From a virus: 64,000 bases of DNA. This document shows positions 20,839 through 30,540 of this stretch, in pieces; the stretch's first letter is position 1, and each line of letters begins with the position of its first letter. The stretch is taken from positions 48,424-112,423 of the IMG/VR virus record IMGVR_UViG_3300027733_000036, one strand, 5' to 3'. The notes beneath the pieces are model-generated. The model had not been told where the DNA came from. It ran no database searches and saw nothing but the letters and a program-made list of their open reading frames with translations. A program made the translations under genes and the position numbers.

Positions 20839-23800
20839 ATGAGTGATAGCTTAAAAAAAGGCTTAAATGTTCCTAGTTTTAATTTTACGACCGGAGCTTT
20901 ACCTGAAGCTATTGTATTCAATAAACTATATGAATCTGTTCGATCTGGGTTTAGTCTATTAAATAATTTACTTGGGCCCCTTGTCAGAAAAGGCGCAAGT
21001 ATTGAATCTAAGGATTACATAACAAGTACATCTACTTATTATTCAAAAATGAATAGTACAAATAGATCTACTTTGCTTGCTGCAGCTTCTAACTCTATTA
21101 CGAATACATTTAATCTTGCAAGAATTATCGGAGCACATTCTCTTTTGAATCTTCGATACATTCCGGGTTCTTATCACCTAAAAGAAACTCAGACTGCAGG
21201 TTGGCCTTTAAAGCGAGACACTCTTGAACAACAACTTCCTTTTCCTCCAGGAAAAGCTACTGGACCGATCTCGTATACATTGGTAGTTGCTGGTGTTGCG
21301 TTTTCACGTAAAACATTAAAAGATCAAGTCTATACCTCTATCAGTCCAGCTTATTATGTGGATGTGGCATCAGCAACTCTATATAGCAATTGCTATTTTA
21401 ACCATGGTGAATCTTTAAAGTACGACCTATATGTTCCTAACACAGAGTCTTATATTGGAGCAGGATATAACTGTATTCCAGATCTTTCAATTCTTAGTCT
21501 TAGTCTAGAAACAAGAAATAGCTTAGTTGATTCATTAAGTGATGAGTATGGTTGCCTAAAGATAGAGTACGTATCCTCGCAAAATGACACTGCGCTTTGG
21601 AAGATGAGACTTCCAGAAGTTATTTCTGTAAAAGAAAGTCTACTAAGTTATGGCAATGGCGAAGCTCTTCAGAAAGTTGCAGCTGGGTTTGAGCCAGTAG
21701 GAAAAGCTATTGGTGGAATTAAAAACTATGTTCTTCCAAATGTCTCAGTTGGAGGAAATGATGTTTTTGCTGGCAGCACACTACAAGATAATATTACTTT
21801 GTTATTTGATAGCCGGACTGGAGAGTCTTATCCTGTAACACTAATAAGAACTAGTAGTGAAATTGTTTATAACTTTACAACACCGGCATCCCTAAAAAAT
21901 GTATGGCTTGATGACTCTGGCAATCTCTTAAGTGCTAGCGGATCAAATTATAATTCAAAAGATTTCTTCTTGTTTACAGTTGGAACATCTTTAACTGGAA
22001 GTATTGCACAAAATGCTATTAACTTTTCGCAACATGATCATGATGGAATAAATAGCAAAAGAATTTCACATAGAGATTTAGTTCATACTCACTTAGATAT
22101 GCCAGCTATTCCAATTGGAGATAAACTTGCAGGAGAAAGTGGTGGTTTGAATTTCTTTGGGTATTCAAGATTTCTTACTGATTCTGAGATCCCTAACGAT
22201 GTCCATCCTCAGTACCTCAGTAGACTAGGATATAAGTTTGGTGGATCTCAAGGATTCTACGACAAGAACAGCGCATATGATTCTAATTTAAATAAGAATA
22301 TGTTCTTCGGAGATTTTGCTTTTTTTCCAATAGAGTCAACACCTAAGACATATCAATACAGCACGCAAACTACGGGTTTGAATTCTGGAAATCGTCAAGA
22401 AAAAATAACTTGGAGTTTGTCTAGTGATATTTCTGATTACTCACAGCTAAGAAGCCATTCTTTTGTATTTGGAAATCCAGATATTTCCTCTGAGAATAGC
22501 TATTCTTATTATGTTGTTACTCCTACTACTATTCTGGGGTCTGGGACTGGTCTTCAGCTCCAGATAAAAATTCCAGCAAACCAACTTGTAATTTACAATG
22601 ATTATCCTGTTGGTGATTTTGTAAATGCTATCCTGAATAATGGATCTGGTTATGCTGTTGGCAATATTATTAAAATTCCAGGTAGTCTAGTTGGAGGAAT
22701 AACCCCAGATAATGATCTTACTTTAAGAGTGGTTGCAGAAAGTGGGGGAGATGTAACAGGTTTGGACCTTCATCTTGTTTTGAATTCAGACAAAGTTGCG
22801 CCATTCCAGAATAAAAGTTATCCAAATACTCATGGAGCAGTAAAACTTTATTACGAACCTTATCCTTTTATAGCTCCTAATAAATTTGATCAGCAAAATA
22901 ATCTTTCTTCTTTGTCAAAGCATGGGTTTATACCAGGAGATGAAACAGGTGCTATTCGTCTAGGGAATTCTGACACATCCAATATTGGTGGATTAAATAT
23001 TGGATGGGGTAATCTATACTTTGGATATAGAGAAGATATCTTTAATGGTCGTCTTGCAGTTATTGATCCATATTTTAATACAGAAGCAAGTGCCTATTGG
23101 AGAGCTGGTGAGTTTAATATTGTCACTACTGCAAATTCAAAAGCTGGGACAAATACAAATAGTCCAGCAAAAACTGATTATCAGTATAGAGATGGCTTTG
23201 CAGTAAAAGCTATTAAAGGTTCTAATATCTGGCTTAGTGTCGGAGGAGAAGGAAAGTCTGAGTCTTCTGTCAATCCAGCAACGAGAGGAAAAACATCGAC
23301 TGGTATCCCTGGAACATTTGCCTTGGAAGTTAGTTATCCCGAAGCAATAAGTGACAAAGGAACCTTTGCTTTAAAGACCTTAGATTCAGCAGATACAAAA
23401 GGAAATGTTATTGCATCTGGTGCTGGTATTCTTTCTTCTCCTGGACCAGTTGTTGACAGAGATAATAATGTTTTTCTTGCTCCTTGGTCTAAGGACTATA
23501 CAAGCCATCACCTTGCTTCATTATGGAGTTCAAATGCTATTAACTATCCTGCACTTAATGGAAGTACAGGTGGAGTATATGATGCCAATGATGATGAGTT
23601 AGACTATGGACCAGGTCCTATTCTAGATATATTTAGCTTAGCCCCAGATCGTAATAGGTCTAATACGTTAGTTAAAGGCAAAATTGGCAAAGCATCAGAC
23701 TCGCATATTCTTGGGTGGGTATATGGTCGTCCGTTTTTTCGTGGAACATATGGAATTAATTTTTGTCTATCTGGGCAATTAGATAATCTTCATCCTGATT

Positions 23801-25605
23801 TTAAGGTTGGATTAGGTCTTAAAGCTGAAAGTCAAAATTGGGGACCAGAATCTCCTATTTTAACTGCAATTGATAATAATCAGTTTATCCACAGAGAATT
23901 TAGATTTTGGGGTAAAGTAACAGATGTAGAGCCTCAGTTTGAGGCTGGCTTAAATGTAAACTCATATACAAATACGTCTGGTGGAAATATTAATCTTCTA
24001 TATAACTTTGGAAAAGGTTTTTATAGATGGGGTCTTGTTAAGCCATGGGATTCAATTAGATCTATGGATGGCAAAATTCTAAGAGATAGTGGATCAGGAT
24101 TAGCATCTAGTAGCGATCCTGCTCCTTGGCAGAATAGCAGAAGAATTTCTTTAGGTTCGCATAGAGCAGAAGACTATGGCTCAGCAATTCGTCAAGCTTC
24201 TTTCGTAGAAGCTTTTGCAGGATTTAGAAATGATCCTTATCAGCCCTATACAGCTGAGTATGTTGTTCCATTTAAAGTTAGACATTATATGGGAGACCTT
24301 ATACAGGAGAACGCGACCAGCTTTCCTATGCGAATAGAAAATTATTTGGCACATAAAACATTTGTAATGTCAACTGAACAAGTTTATCCAATGTATCAGA
24401 ATGATTCTCAAGACGTACCAAACTGGGTGGGCGGTCAGAATGGAGATGGTTATATTCTGTGTGCGCCAGGTTCTAATCCAACTAGTCCTGGTTTCTTTGG
24501 TTCTCGGCTAATGGCTCCTAGTATATTTGTTGATCAATTGATTCGTGGCTCAGAAGATATGCTTCTTGCGCGTTCTGGGGATCATATAAATTTATTTGAT
24601 ACTTTTCCAATTAGTTTGCAATCGCTTAAAGTAGACTTAGAATATTTTATTGGCCAAAGGCTTATTGCGCCAAATGGTCGAACAACTGGCGACGCCGATA
24701 GTCCGAGCCCAGCCTATGATGAGGCAGAACAAAATTTAGGTGATAGTCCCTTTAACCGTGATTACAGGCAGGTTCTTGCAGGTAATGTATTTATGGTTGA
24801 GTCTTACAAAGCAAAAGGCAGTCTTGATATGGGTATCGAAGACATTCATCAAAAAATTCCTGTTTTAATGAAATCAAGTGGAAGTATTCCATCAACTGGA
24901 GTTGACCAAAGTTACCCAGCAGGCGGATATCTTTTTCACACTTCGCCACTTGGTGGAGCAGTTGGATATGATGCAGCAATTGGTGTTTGCGAGATGTTAC
25001 ACAATCACGATAGTTACTATAATAGATTTCCTTTATTTAAGTCAAAATATGCAGGATATATGCAAAATAAAATGTTTTGTTTGCTTTTGCATTTTGACAA
25101 AAAAATGGATAATTGGCCAAATTCTCCTGTTCCATATAGGGTATTTTTAACAGATCAGTATGGAAATGAACCTGCAGAGTTTATTACAAGCTTCACAGAT
25201 AACAAAGGTTTAGAGTTAGATATTACTCTTCCAGTTGGGCCAAGTGGTCCTTATAATGATGATCCTGTATCTGGAAATATTTCCATTAACATTGTTAATG
25301 GAGGAAGTGGGTATGATGTTAATGATTACGTTCTTATTCCTGGTAGCCTGTTGCAAGGAAGAGATACAACTAACAACGTTAGGTTTTATATTGATTCCAT
25401 TGGTGCTGGAGGAGAAGTCTTAACAGGCCATGTTATCCAGCCAGGAACAAGTCAAGGTCGAGCTTCCATTATCGGAGGAAGCATAGATGAGGGGATACAT
25501 ACATATGTTTGGGTTGAATTTAAAGGCAGGCTGACATTAAAAACAATAACAGCTCTTGAAAGAGATCCAGCTCCAAATATTTCCACAAGTGGAATTGCCT
25601 ATTAA
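20839..25605 (+). CDS. Giant tail-fibre-like virion protein
   Basis: A 1588-residue protein with an AAGGATT site before the ATG. The region near residues 395-425 (NFSQHDHDGINSKRISHRDL) is His/Asp-rich and resembles metal-binding fibre segments of phage tail fibres. Two copies of the GSGY/PGS module occur at about residues 595-650 and 1480-1535. Most of the rest is beta-rich and Gly/Asn/Ser-rich, without signal peptide or membrane segment. Length and composition fit a long fibre or large baseplate appendage. I cannot say whether it binds the receptor. Confidence 0.8.
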   Translation: MSDSLKKGLNVPSFNFTTGALPEAIVFNKLYESVRSGFSLLNNLLGPLVRKGASIESKDYITSTSTYYSKMNSTNRSTLLAAASNSITNTFNLARIIGAHSLLNLRYIPGSYHLKETQTAGWPLKRDTLEQQLPFPPGKATGPISYTLVVAGVAFSRKTLKDQVYTSISPAYYVDVASATLYSNCYFNHGESLKYDLYVPNTESYIGAGYNCIPDLSILSLSLETRNSLVDSLSDEYGCLKIEYVSSQNDTALWKMRLPEVISVKESLLSYGNGEALQKVAAGFEPVGKAIGGIKNYVLPNVSVGGNDVFAGSTLQDNITLLFDSRTGESYPVTLIRTSSEIVYNFTTPASLKNVWLDDSGNLLSASGSNYNSKDFFLFTVGTSLTGSIAQNAINFSQHDHDGINSKRISHRDLVHTHLDMPAIPIGDKLAGESGGLNFFGYSRFLTDSEIPNDVHPQYLSRLGYKFGGSQGFYDKNSAYDSNLNKNMFFGDFAFFPIESTPKTYQYSTQTTGLNSGNRQEKITWSLSSDISDYSQLRSHSFVFGNPDISSENSYSYYVVTPTTILGSGTGLQLQIKIPANQLVIYNDYPVGDFVNAILNNGSGYAVGNIIKIPGSLVGGITPDNDLTLRVVAESGGDVTGLDLHLVLNSDKVAPFQNKSYPNTHGAVKLYYEPYPFIAPNKFDQQNNLSSLSKHGFIPGDETGAIRLGNSDTSNIGGLNIGWGNLYFGYREDIFNGRLAVIDPYFNTEASAYWRAGEFNIVTTANSKAGTNTNSPAKTDYQYRDGFAVKAIKGSNIWLSVGGEGKSESSVNPATRGKTSTGIPGTFALEVSYPEAISDKGTFALKTLDSADTKGNVIASGAGILSSPGPVVDRDNNVFLAPWSKDYTSHHLASLWSSNAINYPALNGSTGGVYDANDDELDYGPGPILDIFSLAPDRNRSNTLVKGKIGKASDSHILGWVYGRPFFRGTYGINFCLSGQLDNLHPDFKVGLGLKAESQNWGPESPILTAIDNNQFIHREFRFWGKVTDVEPQFEAGLNVNSYTNTSGGNINLLYNFGKGFYRWGLVKPWDSIRSMDGKILRDSGSGLASSSDPAPWQNSRRISLGSHRAEDYGSAIRQASFVEAFAGFRNDPYQPYTAEYVVPFKVRHYMGDLIQENATSFPMRIENYLAHKTFVMSTEQVYPMYQNDSQDVPNWVGGQNGDGYILCAPGSNPTSPGFFGSRLMAPSIFVDQLIRGSEDMLLARSGDHINLFDTFPISLQSLKVDLEYFIGQRLIAPNGRTTGDADSPSPAYDEAEQNLGDSPFNRDYRQVLAGNVFMVESYKAKGSLDMGIEDIHQKIPVLMKSSGSIPSTGVDQSYPAGGYLFHTSPLGGAVGYDAAIGVCEMLHNHDSYYNRFPLFKSKYAGYMQNKMFCLLLHFDKKMDNWPNSPVPYRVFLTDQYGNEPAEFITSFTDNKGLELDITLPVGPSGPYNDDPVSGNISINIVNGGSGYDVNDYVLIPGSLLQGRDTTNNVRFYIDSIGAGGEVLTGHVIQPGTSQGRASIIGGSIDEGIHTYVWVEFKGRLTLKTITALERDPAPNISTSGIAY
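22621..22790 (+). repeat. GSGY/PGS module, copy B
   Basis: The encoded unit reads NGSGYAVGNIIKIPGSLVGG, then a few residues, N-D-L and a TLRVV strand, then a Gly-rich turn. It is one of two copies inside the 1588-residue protein. Confidence 0.75.
25275..25440 (+). repeat. GSGY/PGS module, copy C
   Basis: The encoded unit reads GGSGYDVNDYVLIPGSLLQG, then N-N-V and an RFYIDSI strand, then a Gly-rich turn. It lies close to the C terminus of the 1588-residue protein and is the copy most like copy B. Confidence 0.75.
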
Positions 25606-25618
25606 GGACTAATTGCTT

Positions 25619-28120
25619 ATGTCTTCAATTCCTTTTAAAATATCTATATCAAATAAAAATATAGAAAATAGTTATTCTGTTTTTGTCTGCAGTCGGCCAG
25701 AAAGGAATGCTATTATGTGGCGGCAAACTGTACAAGCAGATGATATACAGGTTGCCTATTTAGAAACAGAAAAGATATACTCAGAACAAGCTATTGAAAT
25801 TAATAATTTCATTGAAAACTACATTGAGCCAGTTTCTGACACGGTCTATGTTAGTAATAACTCGACAATCTATAGTGAAAAGGAAAACTTAATTTTTACA
25901 ACTATAGTAAAGAATGAGAATTCTTTTTTTATACCTATGTTTTTTGGACATAGACTTACATCAGTTGTTCCAGATACGAGACCTTCGTTTTTTCTTTGGA
26001 ATAAAGTAACAGATTCTAATCTCTTTATCTATGACAAAGACTATAGTTTTATTGCTAGTAACGTCAAGAATGAATTAGATATCAAGAATGGAGTGTATCG
26101 AGCATCTTTTGTAACTTATTTACAAGGGACTGCTGAAAGTTCTGTGCTAGTTAGTCAGGTATTCAAAGAGGAACCACTCTTTAAGGAAGAGACTATCTAT
26201 GACTACTTGTCTGAAGAAGAATCTTATGGAGTTAAAAAGCCTTTCTACAGAAAAAGCAAAGAAGGCAATCTGTGGAGATTTGATTTCCCATATGTAGCTG
26301 GTCAAACTATTTACTATAAAGAGCATGCCAAAACAAAAGTCAAACCTTTTATTTCTGAAGGTTTAGAAATTAGAAAACCATGGCCACTTCTTCTTGATGG
26401 CAAAGGATTTACTATTACACGGGACGATGAAACAACTTGGAAAGTTTCTTTAAACGGCATTGCTACTTATTCAGATCAAATGTACTTTCCTTATAGTCCC
26501 TTCTTGACACAAAAGAAAGAAGGCAAATATATTAATGAGTTTTGTTTTGCTGTTCCTGATAAGAATATTCTTCTTGATCCAAGCAAAAACTTACAATTTA
26601 CCTTTACAGTCTGGAGGAATGGAGTACCAGTTTTTGGGCAAACAACCAAAGATGAATTACTAGGTAAGCTTTTGTCAGGTTCTTACTTAGATAGAAACAT
26701 TGTTCTTTATGAAAGTTTTACTGGAGGCCTTGACTATTCACTTGGCGTTGTAACTTATAGTAATGGAATTCCTTTACAGAAAAACGATGTTATATATGCT
26801 GAGTACATTGTTGATGATGAAAACAATAGTAGAGAATTCTATAATGTAAATCCTGTCAATGAAAGATGGTTACTTGAAGGAGATATGTATTTCTTCCTTG
26901 CTCCTGGAACTGGAGCTGAAAAAACAAAAATACATTGGTTAAAAACAAAAAAAGTTTATGATCCTATAATTAAAACATATAAAGACATAATTTTTTACTC
27001 TTCTATTCTACAAACAACTCTAACAGGACTAAGTCTATTAGATTTTGTTGACGAGTACTGCGTAGTAAATCCTTTTAAGAATACAGTAAATGCAGACTAC
27101 TCTGCTAATTTTGTTTTGTTTTGCTCTGTTTCATTTAAAAAAGAAAAATATATTAATGGAGTGAAACATAAAGATTTACGTGTATATGCTGGACTTAAAA
27201 ATGATTTGGATTTGATCAAGAGAGGAAAAGATTTTCTATTTAGCCGTATCCTTAATCCTAGTAATGAAGTAGACATTTGTTCAAGGAATCATCTTGCAAT
27301 CTATGTGGATAGAACAGAGTTGCCTTTGTTTGATGTTAATCTAAATGCAAAAAGAACAGAAAAAGGATATATTGAATACTTAAATATAAGTCCTACAAGT
27401 ACCTACGCAGAAACAACTGGGACAGGTTGTCTTGTAAAAATTAAAGTTACAACTAGTCAATTTAAAAGATCATATTCAATAAATGATGTTGTAGTTATAT
27501 ATCCAGGGCAAGGATACACTATAGGAGAAGACTTGCTTATCTTGGGATCTGAGCTTGGTGGTATTGATGGCATTAATGATTTACTCATAACAATAGCAAC
27601 AGTAGACGCAGAAGGAGCAATTGAGTCTATTGCTAGCGTAGTTGGCATTAACGCCATACAAAAGCAAGAAGACTACGCTGACAGCTATGTAAACCTAGAA
27701 GAAGAGATAATAAAGAATAAGAATATGGGTTCCTATCCAAATGTAAAATATATGGATTGTCCAGATGTTAAAAAATTGATGGTACTTAAAAGCAAGTTAA
27801 CTATTGATGTTAAATATAAAAGTTCTCTATTTGATAGACTAGATGTATTTAGTTCACTTGTTGACGATTCTTTTCCTGATCCATCTAAAAATTCATGGAA
27901 AGGTTCAATGCGCACAGATGAAAGTCGTAATCTTTTAGTATCTTTTAATATAGAAGATGGTGAAATTATAAATGATATTGTAAAATTTCAATTAGATAAT
28001 TTTGTCTATGAAGCTGATGTTCCAAATAAAAATTATATGTATTGTAGATGGAGAAACTCAAGTAGTAATTTACAATCTGCAAATTCTCCAATGATTGCTT
28101 TTTATAATTCACAAGATTAG
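25619..28120 (+). CDS. Large virion protein with one GSGY/PGS module
   Basis: About 833 residues. The ATG at 25619 is preferred (AAGGA 10 nt upstream), although an in-frame TTG at 25613 lies 4 nt from the same site and cannot be excluded. The protein is beta-rich, with many short Asn/Asp/Gly turns. A GSGY/PGS module lies at about residues 602-678 (PGQGYTIGEDLLILGSELGG). No catalytic motif, signal peptide or membrane segment is visible. It shares a module with the two genes upstream, so it probably belongs to the same virion substructure. Confidence 0.77.
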   Translation: MSSIPFKISISNKNIENSYSVFVCSRPERNAIMWRQTVQADDIQVAYLETEKIYSEQAIEINNFIENYIEPVSDTVYVSNNSTIYSEKENLIFTTIVKNENSFFIPMFFGHRLTSVVPDTRPSFFLWNKVTDSNLFIYDKDYSFIASNVKNELDIKNGVYRASFVTYLQGTAESSVLVSQVFKEEPLFKEETIYDYLSEEESYGVKKPFYRKSKEGNLWRFDFPYVAGQTIYYKEHAKTKVKPFISEGLEIRKPWPLLLDGKGFTITRDDETTWKVSLNGIATYSDQMYFPYSPFLTQKKEGKYINEFCFAVPDKNILLDPSKNLQFTFTVWRNGVPVFGQTTKDELLGKLLSGSYLDRNIVLYESFTGGLDYSLGVVTYSNGIPLQKNDVIYAEYIVDDENNSREFYNVNPVNERWLLEGDMYFFLAPGTGAEKTKIHWLKTKKVYDPIIKTYKDIIFYSSILQTTLTGLSLLDFVDEYCVVNPFKNTVNADYSANFVLFCSVSFKKEKYINGVKHKDLRVYAGLKNDLDLIKRGKDFLFSRILNPSNEVDICSRNHLAIYVDRTELPLFDVNLNAKRTEKGYIEYLNISPTSTYAETTGTGCLVKIKVTTSQFKRSYSINDVVVIYPGQGYTIGEDLLILGSELGGIDGINDLLITIATVDAEGAIESIASVVGINAIQKQEDYADSYVNLEEEIIKNKNMGSYPNVKYMDCPDVKKLMVLKSKLTIDVKYKSSLFDRLDVFSSLVDDSFPDPSKNSWKGSMRTDESRNLLVSFNIEDGEIINDIVKFQLDNFVYEADVPNKNYMYCRWRNSSSNLQSANSPMIAFYNSQD
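27424..27650 (+). repeat. GSGY/PGS module, copy D
   Basis: The encoded unit reads PGQGYTIGEDLLILGSELGG, then I-N-D-L and an LITIATV strand, then an acidic Gly turn. It is the only copy in the 833-residue protein. Confidence 0.72.
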
Positions 28121-28128
28121 GTGACAAT

Positions 28129-28755
28129 ATGAACTTAACATGGTTTGGCTCAAATCCTACGGCTGCAACAGCTGACTTAGTTGTTTTAAACAAGACAGTC
28201 TTAAATTCAGCTGCACAAGAGAAAGAGTTATGGGTAAGAAATAATGGAACTATGGATGGTAGTTCAGCAGTTAACCTTATGGGTTTTGGATTTTATACTT
28301 CATCTAAAAAGTTAGATGATCTAAATAAGATTCTATCTTTAGGAAATCAATCAGATGGTGACGGTAAGCCTTATGGGCTATTTATTGTGTTCGGACACTA
28401 TCAAGGTGGTGGTAATACCAACTCATATATAGATGATTTTGGAACTCTTAGTACACAAAACATGTTGAAATTCCAAGTCAACTGGGAGCAAGGCTCAAAT
28501 ATTTTGAATAAGATTCCACTTGACCGGGCGTTAATCTTTAATGGACAAGGTAATATAATTGGTTCTCCTGGCTATGATTTAACTAATACATTTCGATTGT
28601 ACTCAACCCAGTGGGAGCCTAATGAATACGCAGAACAAAGAGGGCTACTTAAAGTAAAAATATTCTTACGTACTCCTCCTGGTACAAGCTTGGATGTAGA
28701 TTTTCAACTAGTTGCTCATGCAAATGGAGAGTCAGCATTATATGAGGCAAACTAA
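28129..28755 (+). CDS. Virion-region protein of unknown function (208 aa)
   Basis: A 208-residue protein. Sequence is beta-rich with Gly/Asn turns and ends in a hydrophobic strand pattern typical of small virion beta-sandwich proteins. No family recognised. Its stop overlaps the next ATG (TAATG), so the two are likely coupled. Confidence 0.72.
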   Translation: MNLTWFGSNPTAATADLVVLNKTVLNSAAQEKELWVRNNGTMDGSSAVNLMGFGFYTSSKKLDDLNKILSLGNQSDGDGKPYGLFIVFGHYQGGGNTNSYIDDFGTLSTQNMLKFQVNWEQGSNILNKIPLDRALIFNGQGNIIGSPGYDLTNTFRLYSTQWEPNEYAEQRGLLKVKIFLRTPPGTSLDVDFQLVAHANGESALYEAN

Positions 28756-29135
28756 TGGTGGAATGGAAAGATAAAACAAATTATTATTTCTTAGATTTAA
28801 AAAGTAATCTTCTAGTTAAACAAGAGTTAACTGGATTAGATTTATATATAAATGAACAACAATATGAAATTGGAATTCATGGAATCTATTCATTAAAAAA
28901 AAGAAAACTAATTACGCCAGCTGGCTCAAAAGAAGTTTATAAAATAACAATTGAAAGTTTTTCATTAGATGCCCAATTTTTGGGTATATATACTGAAAAT
29001 CAAATCACTTATATTTTTCCAGTTATCAGAAGCAAAGGACTATTATTTAGTAAAATAAATAAGAAGATTCTTGTTGATACAAAAAGAAATAAAATAAGTT
29101 TTACAATAGATCCAGAGTTAGACTCTGCCCTTTAA
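28755..29135 (+). CDS. Small protein of unknown function (126 aa)
   Basis: A 126-residue, Lys-rich, mostly beta protein without membrane segments. It starts on the last base of the previous stop codon. No family recognised. It is inside an unbroken run of virion genes, so probably structural or an assembly helper. Confidence 0.68.
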   Translation: MVEWKDKTNYYFLDLKSNLLVKQELTGLDLYINEQQYEIGIHGIYSLKKRKLITPAGSKEVYKITIESFSLDAQFLGIYTENQITYIFPVIRSKGLLFSKINKKILVDTKRNKISFTIDPELDSAL

Positions 29136-29142
29136 GGAAAAA

Positions 29143-30540
29143 ATGAAAACAACATTTGTAAATAAGAATTTACCAATGCCTTCTATGTCCTTAGGAACAG
29201 CAGGCAATGGCAGTTTTGATCTTATTTCAAGGCTTTTTCAAGTTCAAAGTGTTGTCGAAAGTTTTGAAAAAGAATCTCAAACTCTACAAACTAAACATAA
29301 TGTCTTACTTGATAGGCAAGAAAAAGAATCAATAGAAGTAAAAGCTTTGGTAGAAGATTTATTCCTCACAGAATACTACTCAAAATTAGCTATATATAAC
29401 AGCAATGCATTACCAACTATGGATTCTATTTCTTTTTTCTCAAAAGAGAGTCCATCACTTGAGATAGATGGTTTTGAGGTGAAGGGTTTAAATAAGAATC
29501 TTTCTTTTATTGAGATGCCAACAAATGCACGCTTAGAGAACAATAAAGTTTACTCATCATTTCAAAAAAAATCTTATTTCTCAGAGATTTATTTTAAAGT
29601 TCCAAATAGCCAAAAAGGATCTCTGCTAGTTATAAACAAAAAGATAAATGATGTTGTATATATAAAAGTGAGAAGTCCTATAGGAACTTGGGTTGATATT
29701 TTTTCATCAGATTCTTTAAGAGAAAACATTTCTCCTTCTGATAAATGTTTCTTTAGCATAGACTTCGAGCAAGACTCAATATACTTTGAAGAAAGTAATG
29801 AATTTAAAATAGTTATCAAAAATAATAAGATTGGAAAATCTTACTATTTAAATGCTGAGTTTAAAATTTATAAAAAAGATATCTCTATTACCTCAAGTAA
29901 AGAAGCTTTTTATAATAGTACATTTAATGTAAATTCGTTAACTTTAGATTCTCCTAATCCTTCTTTCTTTGAAGGGTCTACTAAGATAAATAATAAAAGT
30001 TACAGCATTCAAATTCCTTCTTTTATCTCAGAGACATCTAGATATTTAGCTTTATCTAAGTTAGAGCTTGTTGAAAGACAGCAGACTTATAGCATTTTTA
30101 AATGCCCTTACCCAGTTGAAATTGAAGGCAGCATAGCACTTAATTCAATCTCTTTAAGTTCTGCTTTAGGAAACTCTAACTTCAATATTAAAGATTTTAA
30201 AATAAGCACTAATAAAAATAATTGGTTTAGGATTGAAGAGATTGAATCATCTGCAAATGAGAGTAATTTCTATTATTCTACAGAGTATAGTACAACTCCA
30301 AAGTATCTTTATGTTAAACTAGATACATTACAAAGCAATGCTTACATGACATATACTTTAAAAAAGAATATCAATTGTGCATGGCCTGTCTCCGAGGATG
30401 GCGAAATAATGTTCAATGGAACTGGGGTCTCATTAAAAACTCCTACTAGTGATTTTCAACTCAAAGGAAAAGTAAATTTTATAGGAAGTATGAGTGTCTA
30501 TGCTTCCTTTTTACCTATCGCAAGACTCGGTGTTAATTAA
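29143..30540 (+). CDS. Coiled-coil plus beta-domain virion protein (465 aa)
   Basis: A 465-residue protein with AAGGA before the ATG. Residues about 25-75 form a likely coiled coil (heptad-like Leu/Val spacing, many Glu/Lys/Gln). The remainder is beta-rich. The next two genes have the same layout. A trimeric coiled coil followed by beta domains is common in fibre or whisker proteins. The function is not recognised. Confidence 0.72.
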   Translation: MKTTFVNKNLPMPSMSLGTAGNGSFDLISRLFQVQSVVESFEKESQTLQTKHNVLLDRQEKESIEVKALVEDLFLTEYYSKLAIYNSNALPTMDSISFFSKESPSLEIDGFEVKGLNKNLSFIEMPTNARLENNKVYSSFQKKSYFSEIYFKVPNSQKGSLLVINKKINDVVYIKVRSPIGTWVDIFSSDSLRENISPSDKCFFSIDFEQDSIYFEESNEFKIVIKNNKIGKSYYLNAEFKIYKKDISITSSKEAFYNSTFNVNSLTLDSPNPSFFEGSTKINNKSYSIQIPSFISETSRYLALSKLELVERQQTYSIFKCPYPVEIEGSIALNSISLSSALGNSNFNIKDFKISTNKNNWFRIEEIESSANESNFYYSTEYSTTPKYLYVKLDTLQSNAYMTYTLKKNINCAWPVSEDGEIMFNGTGVSLKTPTSDFQLKGKVNFIGSMSVYASFLPIARLGVN

